Assembly (NCBI GenBank): GCA_022772085.1
Contig: JALFBN010000003.1
Coordinates: 62,001 to 126,000, forward strand
Length of the DNA stretch: 64,000 nucleotides
Direction of reading: 5' to 3'
Origin: Porphyromonas sp.
GTDB taxonomy: Bacteria > Bacteroidota > Bacteroidia > Bacteroidales > Porphyromonadaceae
Of the stretch, positions 28,487 to 39,930 are shown one piece after another. A program made the translations under genes and the position numbers. Each line of letters opens with the position of its first letter. Within the stretch, counting starts at the first letter, position 1. A model generated the notes under the pieces. The model worked only from the letters and a program-made list of their open reading frames with translations. It had not been told where the DNA came from and ran no database searches.

Positions 28487-29848
28487 TTATGAAAGACTCT
28501 GAATAAGTTGCTCCTCGGAGAGAACCTTTTGATCCCCCGAAACCATATCCTTTAAGGTGAACTTGCCCTGCTTTAACTCCTCGCTTCCAGCAAGTACAAC
28601 ATAAGGGATAGACAAACTATCAGCATAGCTCATTTGCTTTTTTAACTTACTTGATTCAGGGTAAATCTCCACAGAGACTCCCCTTGAACGCAAGATCTGT
28701 ACAAGAGGGAGAAGCTGTTGCACCTCTTCTTGCCCAAAATTGATGAACAGAACTTGGGTAGATGATGCTGTTTCTTTTGGGAAAGCATCCAACTGTGATA
28801 ACACATCATAAATGCGGTCCGCACCAAAGGAGATTCCGACCCCTGATGTACCTTCGAGTCCAAAAATACCCGTAAGGTTATCGTACCGACCTCCTCCCGT
28901 AATGCTGCCAATAGCAACATCTTTTGCTTTTACTTCCAAGATCGTACCTGTGTAATAGCCCAAGCCTCTTGCGAGTGATGGGTCTAAAAGAATTTCGATG
29001 GATAGGCTTGACAAAGTGGATAGGGTAGTCAAGATAAATCGCATCTCACCAATACCTTCCATACCAATAGCCGAAGAGGAGAGTAGTGTAGATAGAGATG
29101 CTAAACGCTCTTCATTGCTACCACCAAGGTGTACAAATGGCTGTAATCGTTGTAAATTCGCCTCCGAAAATCCCTTATCCGAGAGTTCGGAAAGGACTCC
29201 TTCAATGCCAATTTTGTCGCACTTGTCCATCGCGATGGTCATCTCTGTGAGTTGATCGGGTACACCAACGACCTCTGCAATACCTGCTAATATCTTTCTG
29301 TTATTGAGGTGGAGGCACGTAGCAATACCCAGACGACGATACACCTCGTCAATAATTTGGATTAACTCTACTTCGCACAAGAGCGATTGAGTACCGACAA
29401 CATCGGCATCACACTGATAAAACTCCCTGTAACGACCTTTTTGTGGTCGATCCGCTCTCCAAACAGGTTGTATCTGGAAACGCTTGAAGGGAAGAGTTAA
29501 TTCATTCCTGTGTTGGACTACAAAACGGGCAAAAGGCACCGTAAGGTCATAACGCAATCCCTTTTCACAGAGTTTGTTGGCCAAGCGAGCCAAATTCTTC
29601 TCCTCCAATTCTTCTAGAGAAACACTACTTAGAAAATCTCCTGAGTTGAGGACTTTGAATAGCAGTCTATCACCCTCCTCACCATATTTCCCCATGAGGG
29701 TGGATAGCAACTCCAGGGCTGGTGTTTCTATTTGCTTGAAGCCATAGAGACGATAAACTTCTCGAATCGTATCAAAAATATAGTTGCGACGTTGCATCTC
29801 CAGAGTGCCAAAGTCGCGCGTCCCTTTAGGTATAGATGGTTTATTCAT
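28487..29848 (-). CDS. hisS: Histidyl-tRNA synthetase
   Basis: Class II synthetase that charges tRNA-His. In the 453 residues, motif 1 is near residue 40, motif 2 near 115-145 ([27 protein letters not shown]), the histidine-A loop [15 protein letters not shown] near 295, motif 3 [13 protein letters not shown] near 315, and the anticodon-binding domain at about 360-450. The start shares one base with the folA stop. Everything needed for activity appears present. Confidence 0.97.
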   Translation of the reverse strand: MNKPSIPKGTRDFGTLEMQRRNYIFDTIREVYRLYGFKQIETPALELLSTLMGKYGEEGDRLLFKVLNSGDFLSSVSLEELEEKNLARLANKLCEKGLRYDLTVPFARFVVQHRNELTLPFKRFQIQPVWRADRPQKGRYREFYQCDADVVGTQSLLCEVELIQIIDEVYRRLGIATCLHLNNRKILAGIAEVVGVPDQLTEMTIAMDKCDKIGIEGVLSELSDKGFSEANLQRLQPFVHLGGSNEERLASLSTLLSSSAIGMEGIGEMRFILTTLSTLSSLSIEILLDPSLARGLGYYTGTILEVKAKDVAIGSITGGGRYDNLTGIFGLEGTSGVGISFGADRIYDVLSQLDAFPKETASSTQVLFINFGQEEVQQLLPLVQILRSRGVSVEIYPESSKLKKQMSYADSLSIPYVVLAGSEELKQGKFTLKDMVSGDQKVLSEEQLIQSLS

Positions 29849-30360
29849 TACTTGTCTTTGTCTTTAAAGTAGGGTATACGTTGGTATATAGTAAATGTAG
29901 ACGCATATTCATTCTGCTCACTTTGGGGTGAATGCAGACTATATGAAGGCGTCCACTCTGTCAAATCAAAATCAGGAAAAAAAGTATCTGCGTCGGGGAA
30001 ACTCTGTTCAACGCGAGTGAAATAGAGACGATCTGCCAAAGGAAGTGTTGCTGTATACAACTGACCACCCCCGATGACGAAAACCTCCTCTTCTCCACTT
30101 ACGGCATCAAGGGCTGCCGAAAGTGAATCATAACACTCAACCCCTTCAATGCTCGATATCGTACGAGAGACTACAATATTCCTGCGCAAGGGTAGTGCTC
30201 CATTGGGCAATGAATAGAAGGTGTTTCGCCCCATAATAATGGAGTGTCCTTTGGTTATACTCTTAAACCGCTTTAGATCCTCTGACAGATGCCACAACAG
30301 GTTATTTTCTTTTCCTATGGCATTATCTGAAGCAACGGCTACAATGATTGATATGATCAT
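29848..30360 (-). CDS. folA: Dihydrofolate reductase
   Basis: NADPH-dependent reduction of dihydrofolate to tetrahydrofolate. The ATG at 30360 gives [20 protein letters not shown], the normal N-terminus; a longer frame from 30417 would run into thyA. The 170 residues include [18 protein letters not shown] (active-site D and F positions) and [23 protein letters not shown]. It follows thyA by 10 bases; thyA makes dihydrofolate, which this enzyme recycles. Confidence 0.97.
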   Translation of the reverse strand: MIISIIVAVASDNAIGKENNLLWHLSEDLKRFKSITKGHSIIMGRNTFYSLPNGALPLRRNIVVSRTISSIEGVECYDSLSAALDAVSGEEEVFVIGGGQLYTATLPLADRLYFTRVEQSFPDADTFFPDFDLTEWTPSYSLHSPQSEQNEYASTFTIYQRIPYFKDKDK

Positions 30361-30370
30361 ATCTTTTGCT

Positions 30371-31168
30371 TTACACAGCCACAGGTGCGGCAATGTGCGG
30401 GTAGGGTGTATAATCAACTAAGGAGAAGTCCTCATACGTAAAATCTTGGATATCCTTTATATCAGGATTGATCACCATACGAGGGAGCGTACGAGGAGTG
30501 CGTTCAAGTTGCAGGCGAGCTTGGTCCAAATGATTGCTGTAAAGATGTGCATCCCCTAGAGTGTGAACAAATGTCCCTGGTCGAAGACCTGTAACCTGAG
30601 CCACCATCATTAGAAAGAGTGCGTAGGACGCTATATTGAAAGGTACTCCCAAGAAAACATCTCCCGATCGCTGATAGAGCTGTAGACTAAGCCTACCATC
30701 TACCACATAAAATTGCATAAGACAATGGCACGGGGGGAGGGCCATATCCTTGATCTGTGCTACATTCCAAGCACTAATGATTAACCTGCGACTATCTGAG
30801 TTGGCCTTTATTTCTCTTATAACCTCAGCTACTTGATCAAACGTTTCGTTGGCTTCGTAGCCTGGCCACGAACGCCACTGAACACCATATATAGGACCTA
30901 AATCACCATTGCCATCAGCCCATTCGTCCCAAATACTAACACCATGTTCTTTAAGATAGCGGATGTTCTGATCACCGCGAAGAAACCAAAGCAGCTCATA
31001 TACGATGCTCTTCAGATGGAGTTTTTTCGTCGTAAGTAGAGGGAACCCTTCCTCCAAATCGAAACGCATCTGATACCCAAAAATACTCTTGGTACCAGTC
31101 CCTGTACGATCAGAACGCAACACACCCTCTGATGTAATCTTGTAGAGCAAATCTAGATACTGCTTCAT
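30371..31168 (-). CDS. thyA: Thymidylate synthase (ThyA type)
   Basis: Methylates dUMP to dTMP using methylene-tetrahydrofolate. The 265 residues match the usual 264. The nucleophile cysteine is in [12 protein letters not shown] near residue 148; [14 protein letters not shown] at the N-terminus and [20 protein letters not shown] near 170 are family landmarks. It heads the run thyA-folA-hisS-dxs-trkA-trkH. Confidence 0.98.
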   Translation of the reverse strand: MKQYLDLLYKITSEGVLRSDRTGTGTKSIFGYQMRFDLEEGFPLLTTKKLHLKSIVYELLWFLRGDQNIRYLKEHGVSIWDEWADGNGDLGPIYGVQWRSWPGYEANETFDQVAEVIREIKANSDSRRLIISAWNVAQIKDMALPPCHCLMQFYVVDGRLSLQLYQRSGDVFLGVPFNIASYALFLMMVAQVTGLRPGTFVHTLGDAHLYSNHLDQARLQLERTPRTLPRMVINPDIKDIQDFTYEDFSLVDYTPYPHIAAPVAV

Positions 31169-31201
31169 ATCCTGCTACTATAAATGACCTTCACAATGGG
31201 A

Positions 31202-31209
31202 CAAAGGTA
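31202..31209 (-). promoter_or_regulatory. Putative -7 box of the thyA operon
   Basis: Minus-strand TACCTTTG fits TAnnTTTG, 34 bases before the thyA ATG, in the short gap after the LptF/G gene. It could start the six-gene thyA-trkH run. Confidence 0.45.
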
Positions 31210-31221
31210 CAAAAACTGCCC

Positions 31222-32379
31222 TTAGCGAGGAGCCCTCCTGTATAAAAATGCAGCTATAACAGCATAGCCCATATTAGGCAATTGTGTAGCAATCACAGGG
31301 GGTAACTCCCCCGAAATAGCAAAGCTGGAGGAGAGTGTCAGGAGTAGGATATAGGTAAAACTGAGCGCAATACCGATAGCCAAAGAGAGCCCCATACCCC
31401 CTTTTCTCTTCTTAGAAGAAAGAGATACTCCGATGAGAGTCAATATAAATGCTGCAGGGATGGCTGCATAGCGTTTATGCAATTCGACCTCCAGCAAGCT
31501 GACATTCGTTGCGCCTCGAGACTTTAATTCCCCAATGTAACGATGAAGGGTAGGAGTCGTATAGGTTTCTGCATCTACCGCCGATATGAGAAAGTCTTGA
31601 GGCTGGAGGTTGATCACTGTATCTAACTGTGCTCCTCGAACTAAAGTATCTCGTCTTACTCCGTAATGCGTAATGCTATAATCGTAGAGATGCCAACGCT
31701 TCAAGGTATCGTATTCAATGGATTGAGCGGTCAATCGACTCTTAAGAGTATTCCGATCAAACTTATCCAGTGTAAAGTTATATCCTGTTTTGGTATCTGC
31801 ACTATAAGAGTGGATATAAGCAAAGAGTTTGGGAGAGACTTGAATCTGCACACTCTCAGCATAAGTCTGACGCTTTTCTCTAAAGTATTTGTTTTGGAAG
31901 TTGTTGCGTATAGCACTCCCCGGAGGAATAACAAAACTACTCAATACAAATGTAAGGAGTGCGATAATCCCTGCCGAGAAGAGGTATGGACGCAGGAAAC
32001 GATTAAAGCTAACTCCACTGGCCAATATAGCTACGATCTCTGTTTTTTCTGCCAATTTAGAGGTAAAGAATATGACAGTCAGAAAAACAAACAGAGGGCT
32101 AAACATATTGGCATAGTAAGGTACAAAATTGAGGTAGTAGTGGAATACAATCTCGTACAACGAACATTCGGGATTCAAAAACTTCGAGATTCGTTCATTG
32201 ATATCGAAGACAATGGCAACCGAAAGGATCAAGAATATAGAAGCAAAATAAGTTCCAAGAAAAAGACGCATGATATAACGATCCAATCTAAGGAAGCTAT
32301 TCCCGAGGGGCCGGGGGCACATGGCCTTTACTTTTGGTAGCAGACCCTTGATAATTCTATCTATATAGGGGATATGCAT
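31222..32379 (-). CDS. LptF/LptG-family lipopolysaccharide export permease
   Basis: A 385-residue inner-membrane protein of the YjgP/YjgQ family, which extracts LPS from the inner membrane with LptB. The layout fits: three N-terminal helices (RYIMRLFLGTYFASIFLILSVAIVF at about 33-57, then about 75-95 and 115-145), a periplasmic beta-jellyroll (about 150-285) and three C-terminal helices. Whether it is the F or G member cannot be told. Internal ATGs, such as residue 20, are possible starts. Confidence 0.9.
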   Translation of the reverse strand: MHIPYIDRIIKGLLPKVKAMCPRPLGNSFLRLDRYIMRLFLGTYFASIFLILSVAIVFDINERISKFLNPECSLYEIVFHYYLNFVPYYANMFSPLFVFLTVIFFTSKLAEKTEIVAILASGVSFNRFLRPYLFSAGIIALLTFVLSSFVIPPGSAIRNNFQNKYFREKRQTYAESVQIQVSPKLFAYIHSYSADTKTGYNFTLDKFDRNTLKSRLTAQSIEYDTLKRWHLYDYSITHYGVRRDTLVRGAQLDTVINLQPQDFLISAVDAETYTTPTLHRYIGELKSRGATNVSLLEVELHKRYAAIPAAFILTLIGVSLSSKKRKGGMGLSLAIGIALSFTYILLLTLSSSFAISGELPPVIATQLPNMGYAVIAAFLYRRAPR

Positions 32380-32463
32380 ATATCACTTATAAAACAAAAA
32401 CCCCACCATAAACTCCCAATAACTGGAGGATACAGTAGGGCGGAATCAGTCCTTATAAAAAAG

Positions 32464-32534
32464 TTGTCTCACAAGGATTCGAACCTTGACAAACAGAACC
32501 AAAACCTGTTGTGCTACCATTACACCATGAGACA
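32464..32534 (-). tRNA. tRNA-Gln (anticodon TTG)
   Basis: A 71-base cloverleaf on the minus strand. Acceptor arms TGTCTCA/TGAGACA pair fully; the anticodon stem ACAGG/TCTGT holds the loop TTTTGGT, giving anticodon TTG, which reads CAA and CAG. The T arm has AAGGTTCGAATCCTT. CCA is not encoded. Confidence 0.96.
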
Positions 32535-32571
32535 AAACCACGAAGCAACTCATCTCACCGAATTGCGAGTG

Positions 32572-32601
32572 CAAAGGTAGTGATTATTTTCAATTACACA
32601 A
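32572..32601 (-). promoter_or_regulatory. Putative tRNA-Gln promoter (-33/-7)
   Basis: Minus-strand TTG (32601-32599), 19 bases, then TACCTTTG (32579-32572), which ends 38 bases before the tRNA. The pair fits the Bacteroidetes consensus well. Confidence 0.52.
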
Positions 32602-32652
32602 GCACTAGAAACAAATAAAACCATTTGAGAGACCGATTTTTTTGACCTTGTT

Positions 32653-33252
32653 CTAGATAATAAGCTCATTAATCCCTCTCTTGGGTACATGATGCACCTT
32701 ATCAGGAGTACGATAGTAGCGAATATCTCGTCCTCGATCTTCTGACAAATTTTCAATACAGATGGTCTCTATGGGTTTACCGATAGCCACAACGGTATTG
32801 GGGATATAATGTTCTGGATCAAGATCCAAGAGGGTTGCCAATTTCTTCTGATCGAATGCTCCCAAGATACATGCTCCATACCCAGCCTCCGATGCCATTA
32901 ACGTAAATGCCTCTAGCTGAATACCCTCATCAAAGCGAGATGAGGAGGAGATGGTACGATCCAATACCTGTATCACAAAAGCTGTAGGGCGTTCCTCAGG
33001 ACTAGGACCAGCCCAATCAGTCAAATAAGCTGCCCAATGCACCAGATCAAAGATAGCTCCAACTTGTACTGGATCGATGACAATCCGATACTTTAAGGGC
33101 TGTGCATTTTTTACTGAAGCCGTATAGCGAAGCGCCTCAATCCACGATATTATCTCCTCAAGGGGGATAGAGACTCGGGCATCAAAACGTCTGTAACTTC
33201 GATTTTGTTTTAGGAGGTCGAGTAGTTTATTTTTCGATTCGCTATTGAACAT
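32653..33252 (-). CDS. Second nitroreductase-family protein
   Basis: A 199-residue putative FMN protein. The start at 33252 (MFNSESKNKLLDLL) avoids overlapping pyrD; an upstream in-frame start at 33288 adds 12 residues. NRSYRRFDA and SVKNAQPLKYRIVID match the flavin-binding positions of the nitroreductase fold, and LMASEAGYGACILGAFD is the conserved helical region. It ends a pyrK-pyrD transcript, so a redox role near pyrimidine synthesis is conceivable but unproven. Confidence 0.83.
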   Translation of the reverse strand: MFNSESKNKLLDLLKQNRSYRRFDARVSIPLEEIISWIEALRYTASVKNAQPLKYRIVIDPVQVGAIFDLVHWAAYLTDWAGPSPEERPTAFVIQVLDRTISSSSRFDEGIQLEAFTLMASEAGYGACILGAFDQKKLATLLDLDPEHYIPNTVVAIGKPIETICIENLSEDRGRDIRYYRTPDKVHHVPKRGINELII

Positions 33253-33265
33253 AATATGTATTATA

Positions 33266-34192
33266 TTACTTTGTAGTAAGTCCTCCAATCAGAGCTGAGA
33301 TATCTTCAATTTGGTGTCGGTTCATATAATCTTTAATACCCGAGACAATCTTTTGGGATATAGATGGGTCCACAAAATTGTAACAGCCAACTTGAATTGC
33401 AGATGCACCTGCCAAGAGGAATTCGATCGCATCTGTTGCAGAAGTAATGCCTCCCATACCAATGACAGGTATATGCACAACCTTTGCCACCTGCCAAACC
33501 ATTCTAAGGGCGACTGGTTTAATGCAAGGTCCTGACAAGCCCCCTGTAATAGTAGATAGGATCGGTTTACGTCGTTCAGCATCGATAGCCATTCCTAATA
33601 TCGTATTGATGAGAGAGAGGCTATCTGCCCCCTCCGCCTCGACCGCTCTAGCGATCTCAGTTATATCTGTAACATTGGGAGATAGTTTTACCATAAGGTG
33701 CTTGGGATAAACCGCTCGCACGGCACGTACAACCTCTGATGCCCCACCAGCCGTAACGCCAAAGGCCATTCCTCCCTCCTTTACATTGGGGCACGATATA
33801 TTCAATTCGATAGCAGGTATGTGATCTAAGATGGATAGGAGCTCCGCGGTGCGTACATAATCCTCAATAGTAGATCCACTCACATTGACAATGACCTGTG
33901 TGAGATAATCCTTGATCTGGGGATAAATATGTTTCACAAAGTAGTGTACACCTTTATTTTGCAGCCCTACGGCATTAAGCATGCCTGCAGGAGTTTCAGC
34001 CATCCTCGGGTAAGGATTTCCCTCTCGAGGACTCCACGTTGTTCCTTTTACGACAATCCCCCCTAAAGTAGATAGGTCTAAAAAATCTTGATATTCGGTA
34101 CCATACCCGAAGGTGCCCGATGCAGTCAGAACAGGATTTTTTAGAGAAAAGTTATTCCCCAAGTCTACGGTCATATTGATATCTTTGCTCAT
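33266..34192 (-). CDS. pyrD: Dihydroorotate dehydrogenase, catalytic subunit (class 1B)
   Basis: Oxidises dihydroorotate to orotate in pyrimidine synthesis, passing electrons through PyrK to NAD+. The start at 34192 overlaps the pyrK stop as ATGA, favouring coupling; the ATG at 34198 is the alternative. The roughly 308-residue FMN barrel has the class 1 catalytic cysteine in [14 protein letters not shown] near residue 130, KLSPNVTDI near 165 and the phosphate loop [18 protein letters not shown] near 248. Confidence 0.97.
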   Translation of the reverse strand: MSKDINMTVDLGNNFSLKNPVLTASGTFGYGTEYQDFLDLSTLGGIVVKGTTWSPREGNPYPRMAETPAGMLNAVGLQNKGVHYFVKHIYPQIKDYLTQVIVNVSGSTIEDYVRTAELLSILDHIPAIELNISCPNVKEGGMAFGVTAGGASEVVRAVRAVYPKHLMVKLSPNVTDITEIARAVEAEGADSLSLINTILGMAIDAERRKPILSTITGGLSGPCIKPVALRMVWQVAKVVHIPVIGMGGITSATDAIEFLLAGASAIQVGCYNFVDPSISQKIVSGIKDYMNRHQIEDISALIGGLTTK

Positions 34193-34965
34193 AACCATCG
34201 CAATTGTTCGGTTCTAAAAACAGGTCCCTCCGTACATATACATTTGTTGCCCTCTTGAGTGTCTTCTACACAACAGAGGCAAGCACCAATACCACAAGCC
34301 ATCCTATTTTCCAAAGAAACCTCTGAGGGAATTTCGTGAATGTGCGCCCATTTGGTCACATTCTGCATCATAGGCAGAGGACCACACGTATATACGCTAC
34401 TGTACGAGGGGTGAGTGCATATACTGTGATCTGTGACAAACCCTTTTTCTCCTAAAGATCCATCTTCGGTTGTATAGAAAACATCACCACCGAGAGCCTC
34501 GAACTGCTCCTGAAGCACAAGTAGCAATCGTGTGCGACCTCCTAGTAAAAAACTTGGGACAATACCATTTCTCAGCAATTGTTTACCAAGATATAACAAA
34601 GGTGCAATGCCAACACCTCCACCCACGAGGAGCGGTTTGGGGCCTGCAAAATGAGGAGTACAGGTAAATCCATGTCCTAGAGGCCCCACAATATCCAGCG
34701 TGCTTCCGGTCTTGAGCGTAGCCCAATAACGGGACCCCTTACCAACCTGCTGAATGAGAAGGAATAACTTAGCCGGTGCAGCATTATAATCGCAAATAGA
34801 TATGGGTCTGCGCAAAAAAGCCCCAGACTCTCGCGCCAATAGTTGGACAAATTGTCCCGGGTTCACTTCCTCCCACGGAGTGGGTAATGCGACCTCTAAC
34901 TGATAGTAGGACTCATTAAGGGGAGTATTGGATAGAATCGTCCCCTGCAGTATCTCTTTCTTCAT
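34189..34965 (-). CDS. pyrK: Dihydroorotate dehydrogenase electron-transfer subunit
   Basis: A 258-residue FAD and [2Fe-2S] subunit that links PyrD to NAD+. [10 protein letters not shown] (about 52) is the FAD motif, [20 protein letters not shown] (about 108) binds NAD, and the cluster cysteines are CGIGACLCC plus CICTEGP near 222-245. Presence of PyrK defines the 1B enzyme class. It is first in the pyrK-pyrD-nitroreductase run. Confidence 0.96.
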   Translation of the reverse strand: MKKEILQGTILSNTPLNESYYQLEVALPTPWEEVNPGQFVQLLARESGAFLRRPISICDYNAAPAKLFLLIQQVGKGSRYWATLKTGSTLDIVGPLGHGFTCTPHFAGPKPLLVGGGVGIAPLLYLGKQLLRNGIVPSFLLGGRTRLLLVLQEQFEALGGDVFYTTEDGSLGEKGFVTDHSICTHPSYSSVYTCGPLPMMQNVTKWAHIHEIPSEVSLENRMACGIGACLCCVEDTQEGNKCICTEGPVFRTEQLRWL

Positions 34966-35002
34966 TTAAGATCTTCCTCTCGTTCTACATTTATTGTAAG
35001 AA

Positions 35003-35010
35003 CAAAGGTA
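35003..35010 (-). promoter_or_regulatory. Putative -7 box of the pyrK-pyrD operon
   Basis: Minus-strand TACCTTTG fits TAnnTTTG and lies 38 bases before the pyrK ATG, in the 65-base gap after the HTH gene. A -33 box at normal spacing is not evident. Confidence 0.43.
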
Positions 35011-35030
35011 CTGAATATCTAGCCAGTGAG

Positions 35031-35534
35031 CTACTTCAAAACGAAAGTCTCAAAGCTCCCATCCGTATAAAAGACACGTATCTCACTGATGGATCTCGTT
35101 TCAATGGTTGCCTTCTGAATCAGCGTCTCAGAAACCACCTTTGAGATAAAATCGGCAGTAAGAACTCTAGTTGGATCATTTTTTTGATTACTAAAATCCA
35201 TAGATTTACTCCTCATAGAATCCTTATTATCAGTCGATTCAAAGGAAAATAGAGGTGCAAAATCATCATTTATACCCTTTTGATTTTTCGATATTTCAAT
35301 GCGCTCTGGCCCTTCCCCGGAAATAATCCACGAAAGACTCCATTCGGGAAAGCCTTTACTAATCTTCAGCAGGGTGGGTAGCGTTGGGTTGTTCCTGTTA
35401 TCTAATGTTTGGGATAGGGTTGCTGGAGGTATATCTGCCAACTCGGCAAACTTTTTTGCATTCAATCCCAAAGTCTCCATCATATGGCGAAGTCTTGCCG
35501 TAATCTGCTTAATAGAGTTGTTCAGATCATCCAT
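35031..35534 (-). CDS. XRE/Cro-type helix-turn-helix regulator
   Basis: A 167-residue DNA-binding protein. The N-terminal 70 residues hold an XRE-type HTH (LGLNAKKFAELADIPPATLSQTLDNRNNPTLPTLLKISKGFP). The middle (about 85-125) is polar and likely a linker; the C-terminal 40 residues are a short conserved-looking tail ending in SFETFVLK. No peptidase or ligand domain is recognisable, so this is not a LexA/CI-type autocleaving repressor. A perfect palindrome 64 bases upstream suggests self-control. The regulon is unknown. Confidence 0.82.
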   Translation of the reverse strand: MDDLNNSIKQITARLRHMMETLGLNAKKFAELADIPPATLSQTLDNRNNPTLPTLLKISKGFPEWSLSWIISGEGPERIEISKNQKGINDDFAPLFSFESTDNKDSMRSKSMDFSNQKNDPTRVLTADFISKVVSETLIQKATIETRSISEIRVFYTDGSFETFVLK

Positions 35535-35570
35535 AAAATTGCATCAATCGAGTAATTCAAAATCACGGCA

Positions 35571-35578
35571 CAAATATA
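35571..35578 (-). promoter_or_regulatory. Putative -7 box of the HTH gene
   Basis: Minus-strand TATATTTG fits TAnnTTTG, 37 bases before the ATG. It overlaps a GCACAAAT half-site (35569-35576) resembling the arms of the palindrome further upstream. Confidence 0.42.
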
Positions 35579-35597
35579 CAAATTCATTCTCACAATA

Positions 35598-35635
35598 TGC
35601 ATTTTCATTTGTGCTTTTGCACAAATGAAAATGCA
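35598..35635. promoter_or_regulatory. Perfect 17-bp inverted repeat, likely operator
   Basis: Arms TGCATTTTCATTTGTGC and GCACAAATGAAAATGCA are exact reverse complements around a TTTT centre. The site begins about 20 bases upstream of the putative -7 box, so it covers the -33 region where a repressor would block polymerase. The HTH protein encoded just downstream is the obvious candidate binder. It is not followed by a T-tract on the minus strand, so a terminator is less likely. Confidence 0.55.
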
Positions 35636-35639
35636 AAAA

Positions 35640-36690
35640 GCAAAAACGTTTCAAATCCATCATTAGCTAATATATAAGGCGGATTTTTCTAGAATTTATC
35701 TCATAACTGATCTGTTTGCACTAAATGATAAGCACTTATAAACAGGATATGCATTTCTAATACACAAGAGGCTCTGAAAAATCGATTTGGAAGCAATGAT
35801 CCGAAATGACACTCTCATAAAACTAGCACAAAGTGTTTTAATATAGTATGTTATGCATATTTTCTTTGCATGTATATTATCAAAATAGAGAGAGTTGATC
35901 AAACTCATTTCCACAACATGCACTTGAAGAAATATCTACTGCCCTTCTCTTTTTGAAATGAAATATAGAATGAAGATTTGCTGTTTGAGTTTATGACTTT
36001 GAATATTTATTGGTTTTGATAACTTAGAATGAGAATTACAAAGGCTATTCCTTGGGAGTTATACTTCTCCTCTTTCGAGACTCTTTTTTCCGCGCTTTTG
36101 CGAATTTGTATTTTTCGCATCTAAGAATTTGAGATCTGGAATATCTCATTTTTAAGCCAATTATTATGTTCAATTCATAACATCTAATGGAGTAATTTTT
36201 TCCTTGACCCAATGAGGTCTATTCCTTTGAAGGAAAATGGACGCAAATTCTAAAGGTTAATAAAACGGAATAGACTACCCTGATTACTCAAGAAGGAGAG
36301 TCCTCGATTTAGAGCATAAATTACTTAGATTTTCCGTTTGTCCGAAAAAAGAGCATTTTGGGACTCTTCTACCCTTTCTTTTAGAAAGCGCTCAGAGAGA
36401 TCTCAAGCAGGATGTGAAGGCAATTTATGAGCTATGAATCTGTGCAAAGTGATTCTGTGAAACACGAAAAACTTCTGCTCCTATTTTTTGAATTCTTGCC
36501 CAAAACTTTTTTGTTTCACAGGTAGGCGTAAAGATATTGCTACCCTATACGACAAAGATTTGCGCTATTTTACCTTGAAATAAAGCTGTGAAAACAACAT
36601 CTTCAGGAGAATCTTAGGCTCTCAAAGAGCTGCCAATCCCCCCAAAGGGAAGCCTTTTTCAGCAGTCAAACAGCTACTATTGGGTTATCC
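35640..36690. other. AT-rich non-coding region of about 1 kb
   Basis: No convincing gene was found. A 75-codon minus-strand frame (35696-35923) has no family resemblance and is lysine-, isoleucine- and phenylalanine-rich like random AT DNA. Visible structure includes TGCGAA/TTCGCA arms (36099-36119), GTCTATTCC/GGAATAGAC arms (36217-36275) and one copy of a dispersed repeat (36455-36522). No tRNA, rRNA or transposase remnant was recognised. An unrecognised small RNA remains possible. Confidence 0.5.
36455..36522 (-). repeat. Dispersed ~70-bp repeat, copy A
   Basis: Read on the minus strand it begins CCTGTGAAACAAAAAA and ends GTTTCACAG 68 bases later, so its tips are inverted repeats (TGTGAAAC/GTTTCACA). 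A second copy with the same first 16 bases and similar length lies at 51085-51154. Both are in intergenic DNA. Confidence 0.55.
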
Positions 36691-36694
36691 AGAC

Positions 36695-36733
36695 AAAAAA
36701 AGGGGAATTGAATCCATCATTCAAATCCCCTTT
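36695..36733 (-). terminator. Intrinsic terminator after ligA
   Basis: On the minus strand the arms AAAGGGGATTTGAA and TTCAATTCCCCTTT enclose a short loop and are followed by a T run, the classic layout. It lies 41 bases past the ligA stop and would end the rng-recR-GNAT-ligA transcript. Confidence 0.85.
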
Positions 36734-36773
36734 ATGAGAGTCCTTTTTGAGGACTTCTTTGGCTATTTTTTTA

Positions 36774-39303
<2,530 letters not shown>

Positions 39304-39307
<4 letters not shown>

Positions 39308-39930
39308 GATCGATGAAATGATAATGAAAAATCGCTCCGATCTCGTAGAGCACGTGCCAACGTAACATCGTCGGTATATTCTAGTTCGTCTCCCATAGCA
39401 ATTCCTCTAGAGATCAGACTTACCCGAACATCCAGAGAGGAGAGGCGTTTATAGATATAGAAATTCGTCGTTTCGCCCTCCATCGTCGGGCTTACAGCTA
39501 GGATCACCTCATTAATAGACTCCCTAGAGACGCGTTCTATAAGTGAATCAATCTCTAGGTCTTGTGGACTAATGCCATCTATGGGCGATATTACCCCACC
39601 CAATACATGGTAGAGTCCTTTATACTGAGCTGTGTGCTCTATGGCCATTACATCTTGTATGTTTTCTACCACACAAATGGTCTTGTTGTCTCGCGTTGTA
39701 TCACTACAAATAGGACAGCAAATACTATCACTTATATTGTGGCACCGCTCACAATAGATGATATTATCTCTCAGTTCCATGATCGAGGAGCCCAAAAGAT
39801 GAGCAAAGCTCCCCGGTCGGCGTAGTATATACAATGCCAACCGAAGAGCTGTTTTTCTCCCAATTCCGGGTAATAGGGATAACTGGTCTACGGCCTTTTC
39901 AAGCCATCTAGATGGATATTTCGAGTCCAT
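39304..39930 (-). CDS. recR: Recombination mediator RecR
   Basis: Works with RecO and RecF in loading RecA at gaps. The 208 residues show a helix-hairpin-helix (LPGIGRKTALRLALYIL, about 18-34), a C4 zinc finger (CERCHNISDSICCPIC, about 57-72) and a Toprim domain (VVENIQDVMAIEHT... about 84-180). The start is adjacent to the rng stop. It sits between RNase G and ligase genes; the ligase link makes sense for DNA repair. Confidence 0.97.

Noticed and set aside
35696-35923. 75-codon minus-strand frame in the 1-kb gap
   Set aside because: Composition like random AT-rich DNA, no family match, no promoter or terminator.
36217-36275. Possible insertion-sequence ends (GTCTATTCC/GGAATAGAC)
   Set aside because: Only 9 bases, 41 bases apart, with no transposase or target duplication.
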